NCBI RefSeq assembly: GCF_900637975.1
Contig: NZ_LR134477.1
Location: 434,001 to 498,000 of the forward strand
Direction of reading: 5' to 3'
From: Actinomyces viscosus
GTDB lineage: Bacteria; Actinomycetota; Actinomycetes; Actinomycetales; Actinomycetaceae
DNA: 64,000 nt
A program made the position numbers and the translations under genes. Positions within the stretch are counted from its first letter, which is position 1. Every line of letters begins with the position of its first letter. This document shows positions 1 to 8,141 of this stretch, in pieces. A model generated the notes under the pieces. That model had not been told where the DNA came from. It did no database searches and saw nothing but the letters and a program-made list of their open reading frames with translations.

Positions 1-468
1 GGAGCCGCTCGGAGCATGGGCGCCGCTCGTGAGACCGCCCGGGCCGGGATGCAGGCGGGGGCGCCGTCGGAGCGCTACGCGGCCGAGGGCATCCAGCTCC
101 TCGTGTGCGACACCGACGACGAGGCCCGGGTCCTGGCGGCCACCGTCGCCCTGGCCGGACGCAGCGAGGAGGCCGAGCTGGCAGACCTGGCCCGCCGCGC
201 CTGGAGCGCCGCCGCGGGCCTGCGCACCATCGCTCTCAACGGGGCCCAGGCCGACGCCGACGCCGTGGCCCACGCCGTGGCCTCAGCGCTGCGCCCCTCC
301 GACGAGCTGCTCACCGTCATCACCGGCCGCAACGCCGGCCGCGACGTCGGCGCCCTGGCCGCCAGCGCGGCGGTGGGTGCCCGCGGGCACGTGGTCGGTG
401 AGGACGTGGAGGTCGCCGTCCACGCGGGCGGCCAGGAGCACCCCGACGTCCTCATCGCCATCGAGTAG
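1..468 (+). CDS. DAK2/DegV-like domain protein, C-terminal part (truncated by window edge)
   Basis: The frame is open from base 1 and ends at a TAG at 466-468, so only the last 155 codons are present. The visible part is an alanine-rich alpha/beta domain with segments such as ELLTVITGRNAG and GGQEHPDVLIAIE. These resemble the C-terminal end of YloV/FakA-like DAK2-domain proteins, which in actinobacteria commonly sit directly upstream of recG. In Firmicutes the family supplies the kinase of fatty-acid activation, but actinobacterial members have no settled role. Only about 35 bases separate it from recG. Family assignment rests on this fragment and on synteny. Confidence 0.6.
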   Translation, partial: GAARSMGAARETARAGMQAGAPSERYAAEGIQLLVCDTDDEARVLAATVALAGRSEEAELADLARRAWSAAAGLRTIALNGAQADADAVAHAVASALRPSDELLTVITGRNAGRDVGALAASAAVGARGHVVGEDVEVAVHAGGQEHPDVLIAIE

Positions 469-490
469 CCGTAGCAACGGCTCCTCGTCA

Positions 491-496
491 TAGGGT
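491..496 (+). promoter_or_regulatory. Putative leaderless -10 element for recG
   Basis: TAGGGT lies 7 bases before the GTG at 504 and fits the actinobacterial TANNNT -10 consensus. Transcription would begin at or next to the start codon. No convincing -35 is visible. It favours the GTG at 504 over the in-frame GTG at 495, which overlaps the hexamer. Confidence 0.4.
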
Positions 497-503
497 GGAG
501 GCC

Positions 504-2828
504 GTGCCCAGCTCGCCCGATCGCTCGACCCGCGCGCCTCGCCCCGGCAGCGTTGGCCTCCTCGAGCGTCCCGTGACCCGGCTCGTGGGCAAACGCACCG
601 CCGCCCAGCTCGCCAAGCAGGGGGTGGAGACGGGAGCCGACCTGCTGCGCCTCCTTCCCCGGCGCTACGACACCTGGGGAGACCTGACCGACATGCGCAC
701 GCTCGTCACGGGCGAGCAGGCCACCATCCAGGCCCAGATCGTGCGGGCCTCCTCCCGCCGCACCCGCTCCGGCCGGGCACCGGCCCTCATGGAGGCCACC
801 GTCACCGACGGCGTCTCCACCATGGACGTCGTCCAGTTCGGCGCAGCGGGCCAGATGCGGGCCCGCGCCACACAGCTGGCTCCCGGAACCACCGTCCTCA
901 TGAGCGGCAAGGTCGGCCTCCATCGCGGGCGCAAGCAGCTGTCCAACCCGCGCCTGTACGTCCTCGACGAGCTCGACGAGGCCGAGCGCGAGGCCCTGCT
1001 GGCCCGCCCCATGCCCATCTACCCGGGCACGGAGGCCCTCCCGTCCTGGTCGGTGGCCAAGGCGGTGCGGACCGTCCTGGACCAGGTGGGCCCCGACGAC
1101 GTCCCCGACCCCCTGCCCGATGAGCTGCGGCGCTCAGCCGGTCTGGTCGACGCCTACACCGCCTACCGCTGGGTGCACCTGCCCGACGACGCCCATCAGT
1201 GGAAGGCCGCCCGGAGCCGGCTGCGTCACGAGGAGGCCCTCATCCTCCAGGTGGCCCTGGCTCAGCGCCGGGCTCACCACGAGGCCACCCGCACCGCGGT
1301 GGCCTGGCCCGAGCCCGAGGCGGCGGGCTCCCTGAGAGCGGATCTCGACGCGGCCCTTCCCTACGAGCTCACCGCCGGGCAGGTGCGGGTCGGCCGGGAG
1401 ATCGCCGCCGACCTGGCCCGCACCGTCCCCATGCAGCGCCTCCTCCAGGGCGACGTGGGCAGCGGCAAGACCCTGGTGGCCCTGCGCGCCATGCTCCAGG
1501 TGGTCGACGGCGGCGGGCAGGCCGCCCTGCTGGCTCCCACCGAGGTGCTCGCCGCCCAGCACCACTCCTCCCTGGAGGCGGTTCTCGGTCCCCTGGCCGG
1601 CCTCGGGATGCTCGGCGGTGCCGAGCGCGCCACCCGGGTCCACCTGCTGACCGGCTCCACCCCGGCCGCCCAACGACGTCGGATCCTGGCCGACCTGGCC
1701 GCCGGGGAGCCGGCCATCGTCGTGGGGACCCACGCCCTGCTGTCGGACACGGTGCAGATCCCCTTCCTCGGCCTGGTCGTCGTCGATGAGCAGCACCGCT
1801 TCGGCGTCGCCCAGCGCGACGCCCTGCGCGAGCGCGGCGGTGTCACCGACCCGGCCACCGGCCGGCGCCACACCCCCCACCTGCTGGTCATGACCGCCAC
1901 CCCGATTCCACGCACCATCGCCATGACGGTCTTCGGTGATTTAGCCACATCCGTTCTCGACGAGCTGCCCGCCGGCCGCAGCCCCGTCCCCACCCACCTC
2001 GTCCCGTGGTCGCGCGCCTCCTGGGTCGAGGGCATCTGGCGGCGCGCCGCCAAGGAGGTCGCCGCCGGCGGGCGCGTCTACGTCGTCTGCCCGCGCATCG
2101 AGGTCGGTGATGACGAGACCCGGCAGGCGGAGGCCGTGTCGGCTTCCGATGTCGATGCCGACCGGCCCTCGGGGCTGCTCGAGCCCGAGGGCGGCATCCC
2201 GCGCCCCGACCGCCCGCTGGCTGCCGTCGAGGAGTGGAGGCAGCGCCTGGGGGCCGAGCCCGCCCTGGAGGGGATCGGCGTCGGAGTCCTCACCGGACGC
2301 ATGAGCAGTGAGGACAAGGCCGCAGCCATGGCCGACTTCGCCTCCGGAGCCACCCCCGTCCTGGTGGCCACCACCGTCATCGAGGTGGGCGTGGACGTGC
2401 CCGAGGCCTCCATGATGGTCATCCTGGACGCCGACCGCTTCGGCCTGTCCCAGCTCCACCAGCTGCGGGGACGGGTCGGACGCGGCAGCCGGGAGTCGGT
2501 CTGCGTGGCGGTCACCGGCGTGGAGGTCGGCTCCACCGCCTTCCACCGGCTCAAGGCCTTCGCCTCCACCACGGACGGATTCGCCCTGGCCGAGGCCGAT
2601 CTCGACCTGCGCAGCGAGGGCGACGTCCTGGGGGCCTCGCAGTCGGGGCGTGCCTCCGGCCTGGACCTGCTGCGCGTCACCCGTGATGCCCGGCTCATCG
2701 CCACCGCCCGGCACCAGGCCGAGCAGATCGTGGCCGCCGACCCCGATCTTCGCGAGCACCGGGCCCTGGCCGCGGCAATCGTCGAGCGCCTCGACGAGGA
2801 GTCCCAGGCCTTCCTCGAGCGCGCGTGA
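504..2828 (+). CDS. recG: ATP-dependent DNA helicase RecG
   Basis: Superfamily 2 helicase that remodels stalled replication forks and branched recombination intermediates. The N-terminal third (about residues 10-230) is the wedge/OB-fold region that grips branched DNA. The motor shows Walker A GDVGSGKT near residue 316, the DEQH box in VVVDEQHRFGV near 425, motif III in TATPIPRT, and motif VI in QLRGRVGRG. The C-terminal end matches RecG's DLDLRSEGDVLG region. Length, about 774 residues, is normal for actinobacterial RecG. The GTG at 504 is preferred because of the upstream TAGGGT; an in-frame GTG at 495 is the alternative. It faces rsmD with only 10 bases between stop codons. Confidence 0.95.
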   Translation: MPSSPDRSTRAPRPGSVGLLERPVTRLVGKRTAAQLAKQGVETGADLLRLLPRRYDTWGDLTDMRTLVTGEQATIQAQIVRASSRRTRSGRAPALMEATVTDGVSTMDVVQFGAAGQMRARATQLAPGTTVLMSGKVGLHRGRKQLSNPRLYVLDELDEAEREALLARPMPIYPGTEALPSWSVAKAVRTVLDQVGPDDVPDPLPDELRRSAGLVDAYTAYRWVHLPDDAHQWKAARSRLRHEEALILQVALAQRRAHHEATRTAVAWPEPEAAGSLRADLDAALPYELTAGQVRVGREIAADLARTVPMQRLLQGDVGSGKTLVALRAMLQVVDGGGQAALLAPTEVLAAQHHSSLEAVLGPLAGLGMLGGAERATRVHLLTGSTPAAQRRRILADLAAGEPAIVVGTHALLSDTVQIPFLGLVVVDEQHRFGVAQRDALRERGGVTDPATGRRHTPHLLVMTATPIPRTIAMTVFGDLATSVLDELPAGRSPVPTHLVPWSRASWVEGIWRRAAKEVAAGGRVYVVCPRIEVGDDETRQAEAVSASDVDADRPSGLLEPEGGIPRPDRPLAAVEEWRQRLGAEPALEGIGVGVLTGRMSSEDKAAAMADFASGATPVLVATTVIEVGVDVPEASMMVILDADRFGLSQLHQLRGRVGRGSRESVCVAVTGVEVGSTAFHRLKAFASTTDGFALAEADLDLRSEGDVLGASQSGRASGLDLLRVTRDARLIATARHQAEQIVAADPDLREHRALAAAIVERLDEESQAFLERA

Positions 2829-2838
2829 CGGACCGGTC

Positions 2839-3399
2839 TCAGGCCGGCTCGGCGAACCAGATCGTGGTCTCGCCGTAGCGTTTGTCCGCGAAACGCTCCA
2901 GCCCCGCCGGCCAGGTTGGCTCCGGCGAGCGCGTGGAGCGCTCGACGACCACGACGGCGCTTGCGGCCAGCCACGGGTCCTCGCCGCGGGTCAAGGGGGT
3001 GAGGATCGCGCTGAGCTCCTCCTCACCCAGCTCGTAGGGCGGGTCGATCAGCACGAGGTCAACCGGTGCTCCTGCCGCACCTGCCAGGAAGGCGGCTGCC
3101 TTCGCCGTCACCGCCGACACCCCGCGCAGTCCCAGTGCCCGGATGTTGCGCCGGCAGGTCTCCGCCGCCGCGCGCGAGGAGTCCACGAGCACGACATCGC
3201 TGGCGCCCCGGCTCGCCGCCTCCAGGCCCAGCGCTCCTGAGCCCGCGCACAGATCCACCACTCGGGCGCCGTCGAGCACCCCGTAGTGGTCGAGGCGGGC
3301 GAAGAGGGCCTCGCGCACCCGCTCTGAGGTGGGGCGCGTCCCGGAGCGGGGCACCTCGATCCTGCGCCCGCCCACGGTCCCGGCCACGATCCTCGTCAT
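2839..3399 (-). CDS. rsmD: 16S rRNA (guanine(966)-N(2))-methyltransferase RsmD
   Basis: Rossmann-fold SAM methyltransferase of about 186 residues. It modifies one guanine of 16S rRNA during small-subunit assembly in the cytoplasm. The protein opens with MTRIVAGTVGGRRIEVP, the standard RsmD start. It then shows the SAM-binding motif VVDLCAGSGALGLEAASRGA near residue 50 and the catalytic LVLIDPPYELG (DPPY) near 125. The frame is open well upstream, but the extra residues look unlike the family. The ATG at 3399 is chosen because homology begins there and TATGGT sits 6 bases before it. Confidence 0.93.
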   Translation of the reverse strand: MTRIVAGTVGGRRIEVPRSGTRPTSERVREALFARLDHYGVLDGARVVDLCAGSGALGLEAASRGASDVVLVDSSRAAAETCRRNIRALGLRGVSAVTAKAAAFLAGAAGAPVDLVLIDPPYELGEEELSAILTPLTRGEDPWLAASAVVVVERSTRSPEPTWPAGLERFADKRYGETTIWFAEPA

Positions 3400-3405
3400 G
3401 GTCCG

Positions 3406-3411
3406 ACCATA
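3406..3411 (-). promoter_or_regulatory. Putative leaderless -10 element for rsmD
   Basis: On the minus strand TATGGT is followed by exactly 6 bases and then the rsmD ATG, giving a likely leaderless transcript. No Shine-Dalgarno sequence is present. A -35 box is not obvious. Confidence 0.45.
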
Positions 3412-3466
3412 CGCGAGATCCCGCTTCCCGGGCTGACGCCGCTGTGCCCCTGTTATCGCGGGTCCC

Positions 3467-4138
3467 TCAGCCCTCCTCGGCCGGAGCGTGCTGGCCGTAG
3501 CCGGTGTCCCGGATCTTGCGCGCGACCGCCGTGATCTGCTCGTCTGAGAGGATCTTGGGGCTGCCGACGGCCCGCGTGCGCAGGTAGAGCTCACAGACCC
3601 ACTCCAGCTCCTGGGCCAGAACGTAGGTGGAGGCCAGGTCCGGCCCGGCCACCACGGACCCGTGGTTGCTCATGAGGGCCGCCGTGCGTCCCTCAAGGGC
3701 CTTGGCGACATTGGCCGCCAGCTCGGGGGAGCCGTAGATCGCGTAGTCCGCCACCCGCACGTCGCTGCCGCCGAACATGCAGATGTAGTAGTGCACGGCC
3801 GGAAGCGCGCTCACACCCTCGAGGCTGGCCACGGTGGTGGCCGCGTAGGAGTGCGTGTGCACCACCGAGAGCTGACCGGTCGCCCGCAGTGCGGTCAGAT
3901 GCAGGTCGAGCTCGCTGGCGGGCTTGAGGGGGCCCTCGACCTGCTTGCCCGTGGCGTACTCGACCACGGCGACCAGGTCGGGCCGCATCTCCTGGTAGGG
4001 CAGCCCCGAGGGAGTGATGGCGACCAGGTCCCCCTCCCTGACCGACAGGTTGCCGGCGGTGCCGACGACCAGCCCGTCGTCGGCCAGGTGGGAGCAGGCC
4101 TCGGTGATCTGCTGGCGGGCGTCGTGAAGAAGCATCAT
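3467..4138 (-). CDS. fucA: L-fuculose-1-phosphate aldolase (class II, zinc type)
   Basis: Cleaves L-fuculose 1-phosphate to dihydroxyacetone phosphate and L-lactaldehyde, the last dedicated step of fucose catabolism. The 223-residue protein is close to the usual FucA length of about 215. It shows the conserved GTAGNLS loop (residues 26-32), the catalytic-type Glu76 in ASELDLH, zinc ligands His94 and His96 in HTHS, and a third histidine, His159, in SNHGS. It is divergent from fucI across about 200 bases, consistent with shared control. RhaD/AraD-type epimerases and aldolases share the fold, but the context points to fuculose phosphate. The first of two adjacent ATG codons is used. Confidence 0.88.
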   Translation of the reverse strand: MMLLHDARQQITEACSHLADDGLVVGTAGNLSVREGDLVAITPSGLPYQEMRPDLVAVVEYATGKQVEGPLKPASELDLHLTALRATGQLSVVHTHSYAATTVASLEGVSALPAVHYYICMFGGSDVRVADYAIYGSPELAANVAKALEGRTAALMSNHGSVVAGPDLASTYVLAQELEWVCELYLRTRAVGSPKILSDEQITAVARKIRDTGYGQHAPAEEG

Positions 4139-4252
4139 GAGCTCTTTCCCCGGGACGTACCGCAGCGCGCCCCGTTGCGTCTGAAGTGGTACCAGCGAAT
4201 CGTCTCATGTTGGCGCTCTCATGTCCACGGTCAACTCTTTTGTGCTTAATGC

Positions 4253-4299
4253 TTGACACTACCAAGCGGTTAGGGTCATGCTTTGTTTGCGCTCACATT
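4253..4299 (+). promoter_or_regulatory. fucI promoter and candidate FucR operator
   Basis: A perfect -35 TTGACA lies at 4253-4258, followed after 17 bases by a weak -10 (TCATGC at 4276-4281). Just downstream, at 4289-4299, is GCGCTCACATT. The same 11 bases occur at the start of the fucose ABC operon (13971-13981). On the minus strand the core reads TGTGAGCGCAAACA, a partial palindrome centred on GCGC, in keeping with LacI-family operators. Repressor identity is inferred from the LacI gene in the locus. Confidence 0.45.
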
Positions 4300-4342
4300 C
4301 ATGTGGGTCCTGGTCATCGTCGCCCAGTGAAAGGAACCTGTC

Positions 4343-6118
4343 ATGCCCACCGCGTCCTACCCCGTCATCGGAATCCGTCCTCTCATCGACGGTCGTCGTC
4401 GCGGCGTGAGGGAGTCCCTCGAGGACAAGACCGCTCAGCTGGCCAAGGATGTCGCCGAGCTCATCTCCTCCCACCTGACCTACCCCGACGGCAGCCCGGT
4501 GCGCTGCGTCGTCTCCGAGACCGCGATCGGGGGAGTGGCCGAGGCCAACCGCTGCAAGGAGCAGTTCCGCACCGAGAACGTGTGCGCCGACCTGACCGTC
4601 ACCGCCTCCTGGAACTACATCACCGAGGTCCTCGATCTCGACCCCTCGATCCCGCACGCCATCTGGGGCTTCAACGGCACCGAGCGCCCCGGGGCCGTGA
4701 CCCTGGCCGCTGCGGCAGCCGCCTACAACATGCTGGGCATTCCCTGCTTCGGCATCTACGGTCATGACGTCCAGGACGCCGACGCCTCCGGCCTGACCGA
4801 CGACGTCGTCGAGAACATCCTGCGCTACGCCCGCGCCGCCCTCGGCGTCGGCCTCATGAAGGGGCGCAGCTACCTCTCGATCGGGACGGTCTCCATGGGG
4901 ATCGCGGGCTGCCGCGTCCCCGAGCAGTTCTTCGTCGACTACCTGGGGATGCGCGCCGAGTACATCGACATGATCGAGATCGACCGCCGTATCGCCAACG
5001 GCATCTACGACCACGAGGAGTACGAGACCGCCCTGGCCTGGGCTCGCGAGCACCTCACCATCGGGGAGAACCGCAACCCCGAGGCCAACCGCTTCACCCA
5101 GGAGGAGTACGACGAGCAGTTCGACTACTGCATCAAGATGCTCCTCATCGGCCGTGACCTCATGGAGGGCAACCCCGCCCTGGCCGAGCTGGGCTTCGTC
5201 GAGGAGGCCGACGGGCACGACGCCATCGCGGCCGGCTTCCAGGGACAGCGCCAGTGGACGGACTACAAGCCCAACGGCGACATCCTCGAGACCTTCCTCA
5301 ACACCACCTTCGACTGGAACGGCAAGCGGCCGGAGAAGGTCTTCGCCACGGAGGGCGACGCCGGCAACGCCGTCGCCATGCTCTTCAACTCCGTCCTGAC
5401 CCACCGCCCCCAGCTCTTCAGCGACGTGCGCACCTACTGGAGCCCCGAGGCCGTCGAACGGGTCACCGGCTACCGGCTTGAGGGACGGGCGGAGCACGGG
5501 TTCATCGACCTGCGCAACTCCGGGGCGACGACCCTCAACGCCACCGGGCAGGAGAAGGACGCCAAGGGCAACCCGATCATCAAGCACTGGTGGGAGATCA
5601 CCGAGGCGGACATCAAGGCCGACCTGGAGGCCTCCACCTTCCACGCAGCCACCCGCGAGTACTTCCCCGGAGGCGGGTTCTCCACCCACTTCACCACCGC
5701 CGGCGGCATGCCCGTGACCGCGACCCGTCTCAACTTCGTGGCCGGCCAGGGGCCGGTCCTCCAGATCTCCGAGGGCTGGACCGTGGAGCTGCCCGACGAC
5801 GTGCGCGACCAGATCGTCAACCGCACCGACCCGACCTGGCCGACGACCTTCTTCGTCCCGCGACTGACCGGCCAGGGTGCCTTCACCTCCGTCTACGACT
5901 GGATGGCCAACTGGGGCGCCAACCACACGGCCACCGGCTACGGGCACTTCGGCGCCGACCTCATCACCCTGGCCTCGATGCTGCGCATCCCGGTCTACAT
6001 GCACAACGTCGAGCGCGAGAGGATCCTGCGCCCCAAGGCCTGGGTCCCCTTCGGCACCGCCGAGCCCGAGAGCGCCGACTTCAGGGCCTGCGCCGCCTTC
6101 GGTCCCCTCTACCGCTGA
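4343..6118 (+). CDS. fucI: L-fucose isomerase
   Basis: Manganese-dependent aldose-ketose isomerase that converts L-fucose to L-fuculose. The product is 591 residues, the same length as the E. coli enzyme. The three residues assigned to metal binding and catalysis in E. coli FucI fall at identical positions: Glu337 in FATEGDAGN, Asp361 in LFSDVRTYW, and His528 in WGANHTATG. The N-terminus MPTASYPVIGIRPLIDGRRR is typical. An AAGGAAC ribosome-binding site precedes the ATG. It is first in a fucI-fucK-fucU-fucP operon, with 12 bases to fucK. Confidence 0.97.
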   Translation: MPTASYPVIGIRPLIDGRRRGVRESLEDKTAQLAKDVAELISSHLTYPDGSPVRCVVSETAIGGVAEANRCKEQFRTENVCADLTVTASWNYITEVLDLDPSIPHAIWGFNGTERPGAVTLAAAAAAYNMLGIPCFGIYGHDVQDADASGLTDDVVENILRYARAALGVGLMKGRSYLSIGTVSMGIAGCRVPEQFFVDYLGMRAEYIDMIEIDRRIANGIYDHEEYETALAWAREHLTIGENRNPEANRFTQEEYDEQFDYCIKMLLIGRDLMEGNPALAELGFVEEADGHDAIAAGFQGQRQWTDYKPNGDILETFLNTTFDWNGKRPEKVFATEGDAGNAVAMLFNSVLTHRPQLFSDVRTYWSPEAVERVTGYRLEGRAEHGFIDLRNSGATTLNATGQEKDAKGNPIIKHWWEITEADIKADLEASTFHAATREYFPGGGFSTHFTTAGGMPVTATRLNFVAGQGPVLQISEGWTVELPDDVRDQIVNRTDPTWPTTFFVPRLTGQGAFTSVYDWMANWGANHTATGYGHFGADLITLASMLRIPVYMHNVERERILRPKAWVPFGTAEPESADFRACAAFGPLYR

Positions 6119-6130
6119 AGGAACGCAGCC

Positions 6131-7639
6131 ATGACGAGCACCGACGAGCACCGTCCGACCACGGGCCGCGGCGGGGTGAGGGCCGAGCACCACGCCCTGG
6201 CCCTCGACCTCGGCTCCAGCTCCGTGCGAGCGGTTCTGGGAAGCTACCGGCAAGGGACCGTCAGCACCGAGGAGGTCTACCGGCTCCACCACCAGGCGGT
6301 GGACGACCACGGCACCCTCACCTGGGACCTCGAGCGCATCATGGACGGTGTTCGTCGGAGCATCGTCGAGGCAACGCGGCGCCTGGGGCGCCTGCCCGAC
6401 TCCATCGGGATCGACACCTGGGGCGTCGACTACGGACTCCTCGACGCCCGGGGCGCCCTGCTGCGCGCTCCCCGCGCCTACCGAGACCGGCGCATGTCCC
6501 GGTGGGCCGCGGACCTGGACCGGGCCGTCACCCCTCAGACGGCCTGGCGGGAGACCGGCATCCTGCCCCAGCAGATCAACACGGTCTACCAGCTCTACGC
6601 GGACCTGAGGGAGGACCCCGACCTCGTTGAGCGAGTCGACCGATTCCTACCGCTGCCCGACCTGGTGGCGCACCTGCTCGGCGCCCCGGCCGAGGTGGGA
6701 CGGGCCATCGCCTCGACCACCGGGCTCGCCTCGCCGGGAGCGCACCACTGGTCGTCGCAGGTGATGGGGGCCGCCGGAGTCCCCGAGCGGTGGATGCCCC
6801 CGCTCGTCGACGACGCCACGGTGGCCGGGACGACGTCGGAGGGGGTCACCATCGTGCGCCCCGGCGGACACGACACCGCCTGCGCCGTCCACGCGCTCGG
6901 ACTGGCCGATGACGAGGTGCGCCTGTTCATCTCCTCCGGGTCGTGGAGCCTCATCGGGGCCACCGTTCCCCGCCCCGTCCTGGACGAGGCGGCGCTGCGG
7001 GCCGGACTGACCAACGAGGTCCGCACCGACGGCGGCATCCGGCTCCTGCGCAACCTCACCGGGTTCTGGCTCCTCCAGGAGTGCCAGCGCTCCTGGAACG
7101 AGCCCGACACGGGGGCGCTGGTCAAGGCGGCGGGGGAGTGCGCCTCGCTCGGTGTGGTGATCGACCCCGACGACGAGCTCTTCGCCGCCCCCGGGGACAT
7201 GCCCGACAAGATCGCCGACTGGTGCCGCCTGCGCTACAAGGTGGAGCCGGAGGGGCCCGCGCAGACGGTCCGGCTCATCCTGGAGTCCCTTGCCTGCGCC
7301 CACGCCGCCTACGCCCAGGGGCTGCAGGACGTCGTCGGCGACCTGCTGGACCGCACCGCCCCGATCCACCTGGTGGGAGGCGGGGCGCGCAACAGCCTTC
7401 TGCCGGCGATGACGGCGGCGGCCTGCCACCGCCGGGTCGTTGTCGGCACCCCGGAGGCCAGCGCCCTGGGCAACATCCTCGCCCAGCTCGAGGCCGTCGG
7501 GGTGCTCGACCCGGCTGCCCGCGGCGAGGTGCTGCGCCGCAGCGTCCGCCCCGTCGAGGTCGGGGCCTGTCAGTCCATGACGGACCCCGCCTCCTTCGAC
7601 GCCATGCGAGAGCGGCTGCTCAACGCCACCGCCCGCTGA
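6131..7639 (+). CDS. fucK: FGGY sugar kinase, rhamnulokinase-like, probable L-fuculokinase
   Basis: A 502-residue carbohydrate kinase expected to phosphorylate L-fuculose at O-1 using ATP. The N-terminal domain has the phosphate-binding LALDLGSSSVRAV near residue 24 and GIDTWGVDYGLLD near 95. The second half carries ISSGSWSLIG and the adenosine-binding GGGARNSLL near 415. GIDTWGVDYGLLD and QINTVYQLYA are characteristic of the RhaB branch rather than classical enterobacterial FucK. The function is therefore assigned from position between fucI and fucU. No rhamnose isomerase or rhamnulose-phosphate aldolase is visible nearby. GAAGGA precedes the ATG. Confidence 0.85.
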   Translation: MTSTDEHRPTTGRGGVRAEHHALALDLGSSSVRAVLGSYRQGTVSTEEVYRLHHQAVDDHGTLTWDLERIMDGVRRSIVEATRRLGRLPDSIGIDTWGVDYGLLDARGALLRAPRAYRDRRMSRWAADLDRAVTPQTAWRETGILPQQINTVYQLYADLREDPDLVERVDRFLPLPDLVAHLLGAPAEVGRAIASTTGLASPGAHHWSSQVMGAAGVPERWMPPLVDDATVAGTTSEGVTIVRPGGHDTACAVHALGLADDEVRLFISSGSWSLIGATVPRPVLDEAALRAGLTNEVRTDGGIRLLRNLTGFWLLQECQRSWNEPDTGALVKAAGECASLGVVIDPDDELFAAPGDMPDKIADWCRLRYKVEPEGPAQTVRLILESLACAHAAYAQGLQDVVGDLLDRTAPIHLVGGGARNSLLPAMTAAACHRRVVVGTPEASALGNILAQLEAVGVLDPAARGEVLRRSVRPVEVGACQSMTDPASFDAMRERLLNATAR

Positions 7640-7709
7640 CCACGGCGCACCCGCGCCCCCACCCACTCTCACACGAACACCCACCCACTCACTCACGAAA
7701 GGAGCGACG

Positions 7710-8141
7710 ATGCTCCGCAACATCCCCGCCAACCTCTCACCCGACCTCGTCAAGATCCTGCTCGAGATGGGGCATGGCGACGAGATCCTTCTGGCAGACG
7801 CGAACTTCCCCGGACATCACCTCCACCCCACCACGGTGCGCGCCGACGGACTGGGAATTCCCGACCTGCTGAGGTCCATCCTCACGCTCATGCCCCTGGA
7901 CCGGTACAGCAGCTACCAGGTGGCTCTCATGGAAACGGTCGGCGACGACCCCCGGCCCCCGGTGTGGGACGTCTACGAGCAGATCTGGAACGAGGCCGAG
8001 AAGGACGCTGGACCCGTGAGCGTCAGGACGATCGAGCGTATGGCCTTCTACGACTACACCCCGAGCGTCTACGCCGTCGTCGTCACCGGGGAGACCGCCC
8101 TGTACGGAAATCTCATCCTCAAGAAGGGCGTGCTGTCATGA
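7710..8141 (+). CDS. fucU: L-fucose mutarotase
   Basis: RbsD/FucU-family enzyme that interconverts alpha and beta anomers of L-fucose, helping imported or hydrolysed sugar reach the form used by FucI. It is 143 residues, a normal length. It shows MGHGDEILLADANFPG near residues 22-37, including the family's conserved His and Asp, and a C-terminal TGETALYGNLILKKGVL with the conserved Tyr and Asn. A strong AAAGGAG ribosome-binding site precedes the ATG. The 70 bases before it are C/A-rich and look unstructured. Its TGA overlaps the fucP ATG. Confidence 0.95.
   Translation: MLRNIPANLSPDLVKILLEMGHGDEILLADANFPGHHLHPTTVRADGLGIPDLLRSILTLMPLDRYSSYQVALMETVGDDPRPPVWDVYEQIWNEAEKDAGPVSVRTIERMAFYDYTPSVYAVVVTGETALYGNLILKKGVLS

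Noticed and set aside
4259..6310. Long minus-strand open frame of 683 codons opposite fucI
   Set aside because: It is antisense to fucI, whose catalytic residues align exactly with E. coli FucI. Its Gly/Val/Asp-rich translation is typical of a GC-rich shadow frame.
7640..7709. C/A-rich direct repeats (ACCCACCCACT-like) between fucK and fucU
   Set aside because: Short, imperfect and unstructured. Most likely a plain intercistronic spacer with a strong ribosome-binding site at its end.
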